DNA of 15,556 nt from DATGIQ01 sp035295665 (GCA_035295665.1 DATGIQ010000131.1:1-15556); one strand, 5' to 3'. Positions 1 through 6,403 are shown, counted from the first letter of the stretch. Notes: a model not told the origin generated them from the letters alone. Numbers and translations: made by a program.

Positions 1-780
1 TACTCGAAAGAAATGCGTCGCTGGTTGGCGTCAATGATGCGTAGACGTGGATTACGGGATGTCGAAGGCCAAGATCTGGATGATTTGGTCCAACTCTGCT
101 GGCACAAGTATTTCGCTGCGCTCGTCGGTCCGTGTCAGCGACAGGGCATCGAAACAAGCACTCGTTATCGGTATCAAATCGTTAGGAACGTGTTTTTTGA
201 CCAGGTTCGCCGAGGACAGGTCCGTCAAGCAGTGCGGCGCTCGCAATGGGTTCGCTTGCGCGACGTGGCGCCTGACGTTATCGTTTATTACCAGTCAACA
301 GATGAGAAGGGGGTGGTCGGCAAGGCAATTCGGGATCACCGCTCTGTGGATCCGATGGAGGCAGCGGAGAGGAGAGAGCAAATCGGCGTCCTGCGTACCT
401 GGATCAATCGGTTGGAGTCGATGGGCCGGCATGTACTGGCGGCTGTGCTTGCGGCCCTGGTCGAGAGTTGGGGAGATAAAGAGGCCGCTAGCCGAAAGCT
501 TAGCATGAGTATGTCAACACTGAACAGAAACCTCAGTCGAATGCGAAACCTTCTTGAAGAGGCAGGCGGTCTCTCGGCAGCACAGATCAGAAACTGGCCG
601 ATACCAGTTGCAAAGGAAGGCGCCGTTTCAAGCGGCAACAGGTTCGGTGCCTTTCAAATCTCAGCAGACGATGACGGCGCCGGCGGACTGCATAAACGAG
701 AATTTGACATCCTTGATTACAATGTTCCGAGCGAAGCTGTCGATCAGTACGGTGATTCATACTGCCTCGGGCTCGCCTGA
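1..780 (+). CDS. RNA polymerase sigma factor, ECF/sigma-70-like, 5'-truncated by the window edge
   Basis: Probable specialised sigma factor that directs RNA polymerase to a small set of promoters. The frame is open from base 1 (first Met at 13), so the true start probably lies upstream. The region-2 signature DLDDLVQLCW sits only about 20 residues after that Met, closer to the N-terminus than usual. After a linker, a region-4-like helix-turn-helix lies at about residues 130-185 counted from the Met at 13 (LESMGRHVLAAVL, then DKEAASRKLSMSMSTLNRNLSRMR). About 70 residues of acidic, low-similarity tail follow, which is unusual for a minimal ECF factor. No anti-sigma gene is recognisable downstream. 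The sigma assignment is from motif pattern only; a sigma-like transposon or plasmid regulator is the main alternative. Confidence 0.72.
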   Translation, partial: YSKEMRRWLASMMRRRGLRDVEGQDLDDLVQLCWHKYFAALVGPCQRQGIETSTRYRYQIVRNVFFDQVRRGQVRQAVRRSQWVRLRDVAPDVIVYYQSTDEKGVVGKAIRDHRSVDPMEAAERREQIGVLRTWINRLESMGRHVLAAVLAALVESWGDKEAASRKLSMSMSTLNRNLSRMRNLLEEAGGLSAAQIRNWPIPVAKEGAVSSGNRFGAFQISADDDGAGGLHKREFDILDYNVPSEAVDQYGDSYCLGLA

Positions 781-1091
781 GTTGAGAATAACTCTTCTGA
801 TCCGCGAGGACAGTGCTCTTTCGGCGGCCGTCGAGCAGGAGATGCCAGTTCTGACTGGTTCCCGGAATCGCTGGCGCAGCGTGATGGCGGCGCCTGGCAG
901 GCAACGGGCTCTGACCGCCAGGCGCTGCCGGCGCTGTATTTTCCCCGACGCCAGCTGGCGCATCGTGGACGGATCAAGGTGAGCCTGATTCCTGAGTCGA
1001 TGGCCCGAAACAACGCGGACGCGACCTTTCGGCGTACGGGCTGATCTTGCATAATGGAGTTTTGTGCCGTGACCTTTGTTGGGGAGTTCCC
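781..1091. other. Intergenic stretch with a possible decayed or shifted reading frame
   Basis: No gene with a credible start is found here. The sigma-factor frame stays open for 87 further codons after its TGA (781-1044). Part of it has protein-like composition, for example QALPALYFPRRQLAHRGRIK and then VSLIPESMARNN, but it lacks an early start codon. A second frame (about 722-982) overlaps the sigma stop, starts with ATG and begins MFRAKLSISTVIH. It looks coding-like up to about 855, after which its composition becomes Arg/Cys-rich and unconvincing. This would fit a small gene broken by one frameshift, but nothing is proven. No terminator, tRNA or repeat was seen. Confidence 0.3.
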
Positions 1092-2465
1092 TTGTTCGAT
1101 GATTGGATTGACACTCTGCTCGGCGGAGCCTTGGAGGTTAAGGTGCCAGAGCTTAGTTTGGTGCGAGGTGAAGCTGCCAGATTCGCAGGGAGCGGCCGGC
1201 TTGCATGGCAAGCAGGCTCGCCAATCCGGGTCCAGGCCGAAACAGACGGCGCAGAGATACTGCACCGAGAATTTGGTCACGGCTCGGCTACGTTTGGACA
1301 GCTGATACCCCATGCGACCTACATTTCCGCAGGCGGCCGGAGTCAAAATGGTTGGGAACTTTCCACGAATCCTGTTCCGCTCGATGGTTACCATATCGGG
1401 AGAGGATCACCGCAGGTTGTCTGGGATTTCACCACTCACGGCTTGCGGCTTAGCAAATCGGCCACCGGCGCGGAAGGGCGGTTGCTCCGGGCTCTCCTCG
1501 GACCGCCGCCGACACAATGGATCAAAATGACGGAAACCGAGGTTCGCAATGAGTACTTCGGAACCCGGTCGTCGCGGCGCGATTGGCTGCTGACGAAAAC
1601 CACGTTGGGACCACTCGCAGCCCGCGCTCGATCCGATCAGTGGTTCGAGGTTCGCCTTATGCATGAGGGAACTCAACTGAGTGTTGGCACGGCTGAGATT
1701 TTGACCGCCGTTTCTAGGGCGTTCGGGTTTGTGCTTGGCCATCGAGTGTTCGTGCTAGGGTACGAGGGAATTTTTCAGGATCACCAGACACGGTGTCTGG
1801 AAGTGCCGAATCAAGAGCCTACACGAAATTCCTTGCTGGCGCCGTTGGGAACCGGTTGTGCTTACCTAGGCGGCGTCGAGTGCGTGCTTGGAAGAGCAAT
1901 CGACTTTTTCCTTACGGATCAGGGCGAACGGGTCGCACAGCACCTTTATCTGTGCTGGGATACCGCTGATAACGCACTGCCAACCCGGCTTGCCGTCGCC
2001 AGCATTTGTGTCGAGGGCCTGCTAAGGATCGCTTCTCAAAGTCCTAACAGGGGTGACCCCGGATATACTCAGGCAGACCGAGGCGCGTTTGAAAGATGGT
2101 TGGAAAGAAACCCCGACGGCCTCACGGCGCGTTTTATCGCCCGACTTCGCGGCTTTTTCGGGATGCTTGGACAGAAGAGACCAGTGGATGTTCTTCGCGA
2201 TTGGCAAACGCGTGGTTTGCTTTCGGTGACCGAGGAAGACATTGAGGCGTGGGAAAACACGCGTAACCCATCAGCCCACGCCGAACTGATCGGCCCGGCG
2301 GCGGATAGAACTGCCTTGCAAACCCGTGTGTCTCGCTTCTATCGAGTCATGAATCTGATGAATCGAATCGTCCTTCAGCTCATGGGCTATCGAGGCGTTT
2401 ATGTGGACTACAGCCAGCGTTGGCGAGAAATCGAATTCCCGGCAGCGCCAGATGGGACGCTGTAG
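1092..2465 (+). CDS. HEPN-motif protein, possibly ApeA-like antiphage ribonuclease
   Basis: Protein of about 457 residues, with no signal peptide or membrane segment seen. The N-terminal half is rich in beta-type residues and small motifs (SLVRGEAARFAGSGRLAW, WELSTNPVPLDGYH). The C-terminal ~150 residues are helical and contain WENTRNPSAHAEL, an R-x4-H motif (Arg codon at 2262, His codon at 2277) of the kind that forms the active site of HEPN ribonucleases. A beta-rich N-terminus with a C-terminal HEPN region recalls ApeA, an abortive-infection protein, but this is inference from layout. The start is uncertain. TTG at 1092 follows GGGGAG (1081-1086). GTG at 1143 follows GGAGG (1133-1137). An in-frame TTG at 1047 is also possible. 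It lies beside an Mrr-like nuclease, which fits a defence role. Confidence 0.7.
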   Translation: MFDDWIDTLLGGALEVKVPELSLVRGEAARFAGSGRLAWQAGSPIRVQAETDGAEILHREFGHGSATFGQLIPHATYISAGGRSQNGWELSTNPVPLDGYHIGRGSPQVVWDFTTHGLRLSKSATGAEGRLLRALLGPPPTQWIKMTETEVRNEYFGTRSSRRDWLLTKTTLGPLAARARSDQWFEVRLMHEGTQLSVGTAEILTAVSRAFGFVLGHRVFVLGYEGIFQDHQTRCLEVPNQEPTRNSLLAPLGTGCAYLGGVECVLGRAIDFFLTDQGERVAQHLYLCWDTADNALPTRLAVASICVEGLLRIASQSPNRGDPGYTQADRGAFERWLERNPDGLTARFIARLRGFFGMLGQKRPVDVLRDWQTRGLLSVTEEDIEAWENTRNPSAHAELIGPAADRTALQTRVSRFYRVMNLMNRIVLQLMGYRGVYVDYSQRWREIEFPAAPDGTL

Positions 2466-2474
2466 ATGCGAAGG

Positions 2475-2681
2475 CTATGCGTTACGGAGCAATCCTTGGT
2501 CAGCTGTAGCTTTGCGAAGATCTTCGAAAAGCTTTCGTGCCAAGTCGTGCTTTCCGTGATCGTCGGCTGTGTCGGGTTGCCAAGAATAGCCGTCGTACCA
2601 TTCGTAGTGAATCGTTGTGCCGTCAAGTCTGTAACGGTAACGGCGTCCGCTGTTGTCAACGAATTCGAAGTTGTCGTGCAC
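2475..2681 (-). CDS. Small hypothetical protein (68 aa), acidic and aromatic
   Basis: A GTG-started frame opposite to its neighbours, ending 9 bases from the HEPN gene stop (convergent). The product is soluble and rich in Tyr, Trp, Asp and Arg, for example NSGRRYRYRLDGTTIHYEWYDG, followed by a charged helix (GKHDLARKLFEDLRKA). This composition is much more protein-like than the opposite-strand frame over the same bases, which is Val/Cys-rich. AAAGGCG lies about 9 bases before the GTG. Coding character continues a few codons upstream (KLSKATIV), but no normal start codon is available there. I do not recognise the family and assign no function. It could be a partner of either flanking defence-type gene. 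Confidence 0.55.
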   Translation of the reverse strand: MHDNFEFVDNSGRRYRYRLDGTTIHYEWYDGYSWQPDTADDHGKHDLARKLFEDLRKATADQGLLRNA

Positions 2682-2893
2682 GATGGTCGCCTTTGAGAGT
2701 TTTATCTGGATTGCCGGCGCAAGATTTCATGCTACAGCATCGTCACCGGCACGGCAACGCGACGGACGAAACGATGGCGGCGAGCTGATACGACGCTGAA
2801 AGCAACAGCAATCGTCTTTGCGCAGTGGTCTTTTCCAAATCATTCTTTCTGAGACAATTCTCGAGACATTTATGGTCTTGAGGAGTCCTGGCG

Positions 2894-3511
2894 ATGATGG
2901 CAGATGGGAATGCTGATCAAGGTTTACTGCACCGCTTGGTTGGGAGCGGGGGAGTGGTCGTGGGCAGTTCTGCGGATGTCCGGGTTATTCGGGCGAGGCC
3001 GTCCATTCTTTTGCAGGCCGTGGTTGAGTTGGGAGAAAGGACCAAGGAAGGGCACCTCATTGAGGCTGTCGCGCCTGCTTGGTTTGAGATAGCCAAGATG
3101 ATTGAAAAGGACCCTTCCGCGATGTACCAGATTGCGGATCGGAAGTGGGAGGAGCTGATCGCAGCATGGTACAAGGCATACGGCTTCGATGAGGTGATAC
3201 TAACGCCCCGAAGCGGCGACCTCGGGCGGGACGTGATCGCAATCAAACGCGGCATCCTATCCGTGCGTATCATCGACCAAGTGAAGGCGTTCTCGCCCGG
3301 CCGGCTCGTCTCGGCAAATGACGTTCGGGCGCTTCTAGGCGTACTAGGCAGCGATCGTGCGGCAAGCAAGGGGTTGGTGACCACAACATCCGATTTTGCG
3401 GCCAAGATCACCGAAGATGAGCTCATCGCTCCTTATTTACCTACTAGGCTTGAGCTAGTGAACGGTGCCGGCTTGGTCACGCGGCTGGCCGATGTAGCCA
3501 AGAAACAGTGA
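2894..3511 (+). CDS. Mrr-like restriction endonuclease
   Basis: Predicted DNA endonuclease of the Mrr-cat branch of the PD-(D/E)XK superfamily (205 aa). The nuclease domain spans about residues 82-200. It has the helix RKWEELIAAWYKAYGF with Glu86/87, the strand SGDLGRDVIAI with Asp109 and Asp113, then IIDQVKAFS with the Q-x-K pair Gln129/Lys131, and the later conserved-type segment KGLVTTTSDFAAKI. These match the E...D...QxK catalytic layout of Mrr-type enzymes. The first ~80 residues are not the usual winged-helix Mrr N-terminal domain that I can recognise. The start is supported by GAGGAG 8 bases before the ATG. No methyltransferase is present, so it could be a type IV-like enzyme cutting modified DNA, or a recombination-type nuclease. 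The specificity cannot be read from the sequence. Confidence 0.82.
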   Translation: MMADGNADQGLLHRLVGSGGVVVGSSADVRVIRARPSILLQAVVELGERTKEGHLIEAVAPAWFEIAKMIEKDPSAMYQIADRKWEELIAAWYKAYGFDEVILTPRSGDLGRDVIAIKRGILSVRIIDQVKAFSPGRLVSANDVRALLGVLGSDRAASKGLVTTTSDFAAKITEDELIAPYLPTRLELVNGAGLVTRLADVAKKQ

Positions 3512-3552
3512 AATTACTGCTGTCAGGGTCATGGAAAGAGGATTTAGTTCAG

Positions 3553-3630
3553 CTACCAGAATGAGCCGGGCGGCTGTTCCGTCCACCATTCCTCCCAGTG
3601 CGATTGACAAGGAGAGAATTCTTCGGGCAT
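3553..3630 (-). CDS. Possible 25-residue Trp-rich peptide
   Basis: A short frame starting at an ATG in one arm of the adjacent palindrome. It begins MPEEFSPCQS, continues HWEEWWTEQPP and ends with Trp before TAG; 4 of 25 residues are Trp. GAGGTG lies 6 bases before the ATG and could serve as a ribosome binding site. The acidic, aromatic composition does not look random. No in-frame extension exists upstream beyond a TGA about 16 codons before the ATG. It could be a genuine micropeptide, the tail of a lost protein, or chance. It lies downstream of, and on the same strand as, the 3728-4027 gene. No function is assigned. Confidence 0.25.
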   Translation of the reverse strand: MPEEFSPCQSHWEEWWTEQPPGSFW

Positions 3631-3720
3631 AGGCAGCACCTCGCTGCGCTCGGACGGCGGCGCGGGGTTTCAGCCCCCGGCGGAAACCCCATGCGGCGGC
3701 CGTCTATGCCGAAGAAAATT
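3617..3720. repeat. Large imperfect palindrome with branched, cloverleaf-like fold
   Basis: The outer arms are CTTCGGGCATAG (3621-3632) and CTATGCCGAAG (3704-3714), which pair with one bulge. Inside are two hairpins. A small one is GCAGC-acctc-GCTGC (3633-3647). A large one pairs GGGGTTTC (3664-3671) with GAAACCCC (3683-3690), and GACGGC (3653-3658) with GCCGTC (3699-3704). Together they would fold as a three-way branched structure in single-stranded DNA or RNA. There is no T-run, so it is not a standard intrinsic terminator. It could be a palindromic mobile element (REP/MITE-like), a recombination site, or a structured RNA downstream of the minus-strand gene ending at 3728. Confidence 0.6.
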
Positions 3721-3727
3721 AAGGCTG

Positions 3728-4027
3728 TTAACGCTGGTGGGCGCCGGCTCTCTTGCGCTCTTCGCGGTCGGCGTGGCCGCTGCGCTCGGCAGCCTTAGCG
3801 GCGGCCAGTTCGTTCATGATCCAATCGTCGGCTTTATCCAGGAGCTTGGTCAAGCGAAGCAGGTCATCCCCGCTGTAGCTGTTGGTCTCGACCCATTGGT
3901 CCCCCTGCTTGTAGCTGCGGCTGGGAACGCAGCTATACCAGGGGCCGTTTTCACCATCGTTTTTCCAGATGGTCACGGTCAGGGCGCCGCTGCGGAGCTT
4001 GTGCGCGGGCTTTGGTTTTTCGGGCAT
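3728..4027 (-). CDS. Small plasmid-associated protein (99 aa), paralogue of the 12753-13025 product
   Basis: Short soluble protein beginning MPEKPKPAHKLRSGAL. It shares PAHKLR, VTIW, GPWYS, RSYKQGD and DDLL, in the same order and spacing, with the second copy near the ParB-like gene. The core up to about residue 75 is a predicted beta-strand pattern plus a C-terminal helix, and the last ~20 residues are highly charged. The start at 4027 is preferred over longer frames because AGGAGG lies 9 bases upstream. It is read away from the replication origin towards the palindrome at 3617-3720. Short proteins of this look are common on plasmids and phages, but I know of no established function. A nucleic-acid-binding role is only a guess. 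Confidence 0.8.
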   Translation of the reverse strand: MPEKPKPAHKLRSGALTVTIWKNDGENGPWYSCVPSRSYKQGDQWVETNSYSGDDLLRLTKLLDKADDWIMNELAAAKAAERSGHADREERKRAGAHQR

Positions 4028-4170
4028 GGCGTGGTTCCTCCTGCGGTGAAGGTTGAAGATTGTGGAAGTGCAACCTTCCGAGCTTATAGCGCGGAGACCA
4101 GCGTCTGTCGAGAAGATAAGGACAATCACTGCTAAAACATTTACATATTAAGCCTCGTTGTTGTTGGCGC

Positions 4171-4214
4171 CGCTTGGCTGTGGAAAACACCAGCCAGTTT
4201 TCCACAGCCAAGCG
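4171..4214. repeat. 18-bp perfect inverted repeat with embedded DnaA boxes
   Basis: Left arm CGCTTGGCTGTGGAAAAC (4171-4188), 8-base spacer, right arm GTTTTCCACAGCCAAGCG (4197-4214). Each arm contains a 9-mer matching the DnaA-box consensus TTWTNCACA: TGTGGAAAA at 4179-4187 and TTTTCCACA at 4198-4206. No T-run follows on either strand, so a terminator role is unlikely. It probably binds DnaA or RepA dimers. Confidence 0.85.
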
Positions 4215-4260
4215 ACGCACAGCTACAGGTTTTTATGTATACAGGTAGAAGAATAAAGGA

Positions 4261-4362
4261 TGGGGGTACCATTTATGCGTGGTGGGGGTACCGTTTATGC
4301 GTGGATAACGTGGGAACCGATTGGATTGTCGCGAAGCGCGTGGGGGTACCGTTTATGCGTGG
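4261..4362 (+). repeat. Three 22-bp iterons, probable RepA binding sites
   Basis: Units lie at 4261-4282, 4283-4304 and 4341-4362. Each reads TGGGGGTACC, then A or G, then TTTATGCGTGG. Units 2 and 3 are identical and unit 1 differs at one base. The first two are directly abutted (22-bp period, two helical turns) and the third follows after 36 bases. This is the usual form of initiator-binding iterons. The bases after units 2 and 3 (GTGGATAA, GTGGACAA) resemble degenerate DnaA boxes. Confidence 0.9.
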
Positions 4363-4377
4363 ACAAATTGAGTTATA

Positions 4378-5340
4378 TCAGTGGTTTTCCACAGGTCGTT
4401 TGGTGACGGCACGACGCGGCGCCACGGCTGGTCTTCCGGGGTAAAGTATCAACCCGCCGTCGGCAAACTCGATCTTCAGATGAGGGGAGACGGCCCGCAC
4501 GCGACGAAGGGTTGCTTTGACTTTCTTGCGGAAGTTATCCAGATCGCTGTAATCCGAACCCATCTGCTGCATCAAGGATCGCCACGGGATGAACTGCGCT
4601 GAGGCGTTGTTCCGCAGCGTAAAGGAGCGGTACGTAGTCCAGGCATAGAGGTCGAGGGCAAGCGGTGAGCGTTTCAACGCATGGAGAGCGCGCATATCGA
4701 CCGGAACGGGCGAGCTGCAAATGGCGTTGAAAAATGTCTCTCCCAGCTCGATCCAACTTTTCCAAAGCGTAGTTTGATGAGGCTGCTTGGGGCTCCACCA
4801 CAATTCACCGCGCGGGGCGACATTCATGTCCATCCACGCCGTGCCGTGCTCGGTGTCGGTGGATTGGTTCACGTCGAAGCTGATCTTGGCGCGAAAGAGC
4901 CGATTCATCTGCTCGCGCAGGCGCGGTATGGTGCCCCACCTGCCCCCGGTCGGAATCAGGCGAAGCTCGCGCATGAAGGCCGAAAGACTATTCCCAAGCT
5001 CAAGGCGCCGTTGCTTGGTCTGCACGGCTTCGGTCGTGATCCAGAACAACAGCAAGCGAGGTATGGTTCCGTAAGGAATGCCGACACAACGAGCTTTGCC
5101 GGTGTTCGGGTCCAGCTCCCAATCCGGTTTGATCGAAAGCGTGAGCCGGCCATTCGTGCGGCCCCAAAGCGGTACGTCTCCGGGGTCGCTGTGCGGGAGG
5201 GTCGCCTGCACCAGGGCCCGCGCCATAAAAGCAATTTCTGTGGCCGCCGGGTCTCCTTGAATCGCGGTAGCAGCATCCAGAATACGTCTTACGCCAGGCG
5301 TCAGCGAAACCTGCGCGGGCACATCCTTCGTCGTGGTCAT
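4378..5340 (-). CDS. repA: Plasmid replication initiator, RepA_C family
   Basis: Initiator expected to bind the iterons immediately beyond its stop codon and open the origin with DnaA (320 aa). The family core is clear at about residues 88-160: GIPYGTIPRLLLFWITTEAV, then LELGNSLSAFMREL, then TGGRWGTIPRLREQMNRLF. A later winged-helix-like part includes SPLALDLYAWTTYRSF and IPWRSLMQQMGSDYSDLDNFRKKV. The frame is open further upstream, but the extra residues are Ser/Cys/Pro-rich and unlike the family, so ATG at 5340 (MTTTKDV) is chosen even though its ribosome site is weak. It is third in a minus-strand run parA, RHH gene, repA and is probably cotranscribed with them, which would let the partition proteins limit initiator supply. 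Confidence 0.9.
   Translation of the reverse strand: MTTTKDVPAQVSLTPGVRRILDAATAIQGDPAATEIAFMARALVQATLPHSDPGDVPLWGRTNGRLTLSIKPDWELDPNTGKARCVGIPYGTIPRLLLFWITTEAVQTKQRRLELGNSLSAFMRELRLIPTGGRWGTIPRLREQMNRLFRAKISFDVNQSTDTEHGTAWMDMNVAPRGELWWSPKQPHQTTLWKSWIELGETFFNAICSSPVPVDMRALHALKRSPLALDLYAWTTYRSFTLRNNASAQFIPWRSLMQQMGSDYSDLDNFRKKVKATLRRVRAVSPHLKIEFADGGLILYPGRPAVAPRRAVTKRPVENH
4385..4393. promoter_or_regulatory. DnaA box overlapping the 3' end of repA
   Basis: TTTTCCACA matches the DnaA consensus and repeats the 9-mer found in the inverted repeat at 4171-4214. It lies inside the last codons of the initiator gene (coding for ...VENH), so that end of the gene is probably part of the origin. Confidence 0.6.
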
Positions 5341-5443
5341 TGGCTCAATTTTCGCTGGTGCATGGCCGGCCCAGTGTGCCCGCCCGCGCATGGTTTGGCA
5401 AGCAGAACCGCTGACGGCGATGAGTGATAGCCGGGTCGGCGCG

Positions 5444-5722
5444 TCAGGCAACGGGCGGCTTGCCGTGTTTACGGAACAGGTCGTTGAGCGCTTCCCGCAA
5501 GAGCTGCTGGAGGTTGGTGTCCCTATCCAGGGCCATTTGTCTGAGTTGCTTGGATACCAAGGGCGCGAAATGGCCTGCAACGGTCTTGGTCCCCTCGCGG
5601 CTGGGCTGCGCTGGCGCCTTGGGTAGGGGTTCCCGAGCCGGCACTACGGGCTTCATGGCGGCCGGGCGGTCGGCAACCTGCTCCAGGGCCTCGCTCAGCG
5701 TTAGTCCTTTGCTTTTGGTCAT
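5444..5722 (-). CDS. Ribbon-helix-helix protein, probable ParA partner (ParG/centromere-binding type)
   Basis: A 92-residue basic protein with a disordered Pro/Ala-rich N-terminal half (residues 1-45) and a C-terminal ribbon-helix-helix-like half. That half runs TVAGHFAPLVSKQLRQMA, then DTNLQQLLREALNDLFRKHG. A flexible N-tail with an RHH fold is the layout of plasmid centromere-binding partners such as ParG, which stimulate ParA and repress their own operon. It begins 24 bases after the parA stop and precedes repA by about 100 bases, supporting a parA-RHH-repA operon. Likely binding sites are the ACnTGTGGA-like repeats upstream of parA. A stand-alone transcriptional repressor is the alternative. 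Confidence 0.75.
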   Translation of the reverse strand: MTKSKGLTLSEALEQVADRPAAMKPVVPAREPLPKAPAQPSREGTKTVAGHFAPLVSKQLRQMALDRDTNLQQLLREALNDLFRKHGKPPVA

Positions 5723-5746
5723 TCACACCTCCACTTGTTGGTTTAC

Positions 5747-6403
5747 TTACAATCCCACGTGTCCACGAATCCACTTGTAAAGGGCTGCGACCTCTTGAGC
5801 CGCCTTACCTTCCGGCTCGTACTCTTGAGCAACGAGCCCATCGGTCAGCGACCGCACATAGGCTGACCGCTGGCCGAGTAATACCGGACAGAGCACTACG
5901 CGGCGAACCGCATCCCGGGCCTGCTCCGACGCTACATTCTCCTCAGCTTGGTGCACCAGCGGTCCACGCACGGGCACCGCGTTCAGCATGACCACGGCCG
6001 GTTTGCCGGCCTGGCGAGCCAGGTCTAGCGTCAGTCGAATGGCCTGTAAATCGAAGAAGGACGGACGGCACGGGATTAGAAGCACGTCGGCGGCTTGGGC
6101 CATGACGGCAAACGCTTCCTCCTCCGTGTGTGGCGCCGTGTCGAGGATAGCCAGATCCGCTCCGGCCTCCCGCGCCGCGGCCAGCAGCTCGGTCAGGCGG
6201 CGATACGACGCGGCCACAACGGCTGGTCCGTCCGTGCCTTGAGTCTTCTTGCGAAGCTCCCCCCACACCGAGGCACTGCCCTGCGGGTCGAGATCGAATA
6301 CGGCTGCGCGCCGCCGGTGTCGCTCGGCGGCCACGGCAAGGTGCAGAGCGGCCGTGGTCTTGCCAGCCCCGCCTTTCTGCGAACAGACCGCGATGGTTTT
6401 CAT
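5747..6403 (-). CDS. parA: ParA-family partition ATPase
   Basis: Walker-type ATPase (218 aa) that segregates plasmid copies over the nucleoid. It has the deviant Walker A KGGAGKTT with the signature Lys10, the A' motif DLDPQGSAS (residues 37-45) and Walker B LAILDTAPH (84-92), followed by the segment ADVLLIPCRPSFFDLQA. The short length, without an N-terminal helix-turn-helix, places it with the small ParA (type Ib/ParF-like) proteins that rely on an RHH partner, and such a partner follows directly. The frame is open for 42 more codons upstream, but the ParA fold starts at MKTIAV, so ATG 6403 is used. No clear ribosome site is seen. The start codon lies inside a 16-bp repeat (6401-6416), suggesting autoregulation at that site. 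Confidence 0.93.
   Translation of the reverse strand: MKTIAVCSQKGGAGKTTAALHLAVAAERHRRRAAVFDLDPQGSASVWGELRKKTQGTDGPAVVAASYRRLTELLAAAREAGADLAILDTAPHTEEEAFAVMAQAADVLLIPCRPSFFDLQAIRLTLDLARQAGKPAVVMLNAVPVRGPLVHQAEENVASEQARDAVRRVVLCPVLLGQRSAYVRSLTDGLVAQEYEPEGKAAQEVAALYKWIRGHVGL

Larger units (their letters stand above)
3512..3727. other. Gene-poor stretch between nuclease and small-family gene
   Basis: No ordinary gene is seen. The stretch holds a large palindromic structure (3617-3720) and, on the minus strand, a very short Trp-rich frame (3553-3630), both listed separately. No T-run terminator was found after the nuclease stop. Confidence 0.6.
4110..4395. other. Iteron-type plasmid replication origin (oriV)
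   Basis: The region just past the repA stop contains every element of an iteron origin. There is an AT-rich stretch (about 4113-4155), an 18-bp perfect inverted repeat carrying two DnaA boxes, three 22-bp direct repeats, and a third DnaA box overlapping the repA 3' end. The arrangement beside a RepA_C initiator gene makes the origin assignment strong. The exact strand-opening site and the minimal origin cannot be set from sequence alone. Confidence 0.85.

Noticed and set aside
744..1394. 216-codon minus-strand frame over the sigma/HEPN junction
   Set aside because: Ser/Arg/Cys-rich, spans two better supported plus-strand genes, no ribosome site or recognisable motif.
3737..4135. 132-codon plus-strand frame with Ala/Gly/Val-rich, membrane-like composition
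   Set aside because: It is the complement of the 99-residue small-family gene, which has a paralogue in the window and a good ribosome site.
4171..4214. Origin inverted repeat read as a rho-independent terminator of repA
   Set aside because: No T-run on either strand; the arms carry DnaA boxes and it adjoins iterons.
4261..4362. Three direct repeats as a CRISPR array
   Set aside because: The units are 22 bp, two directly abutted with no spacer, and they lie beside an initiator gene; no cas genes are present.
4681..5427. Long plus-strand frame (248 codons) opposite repA
   Set aside because: Arg/Gly/Pro-rich shadow of the initiator gene; the minus-strand frame has a clear RepA_C family match.
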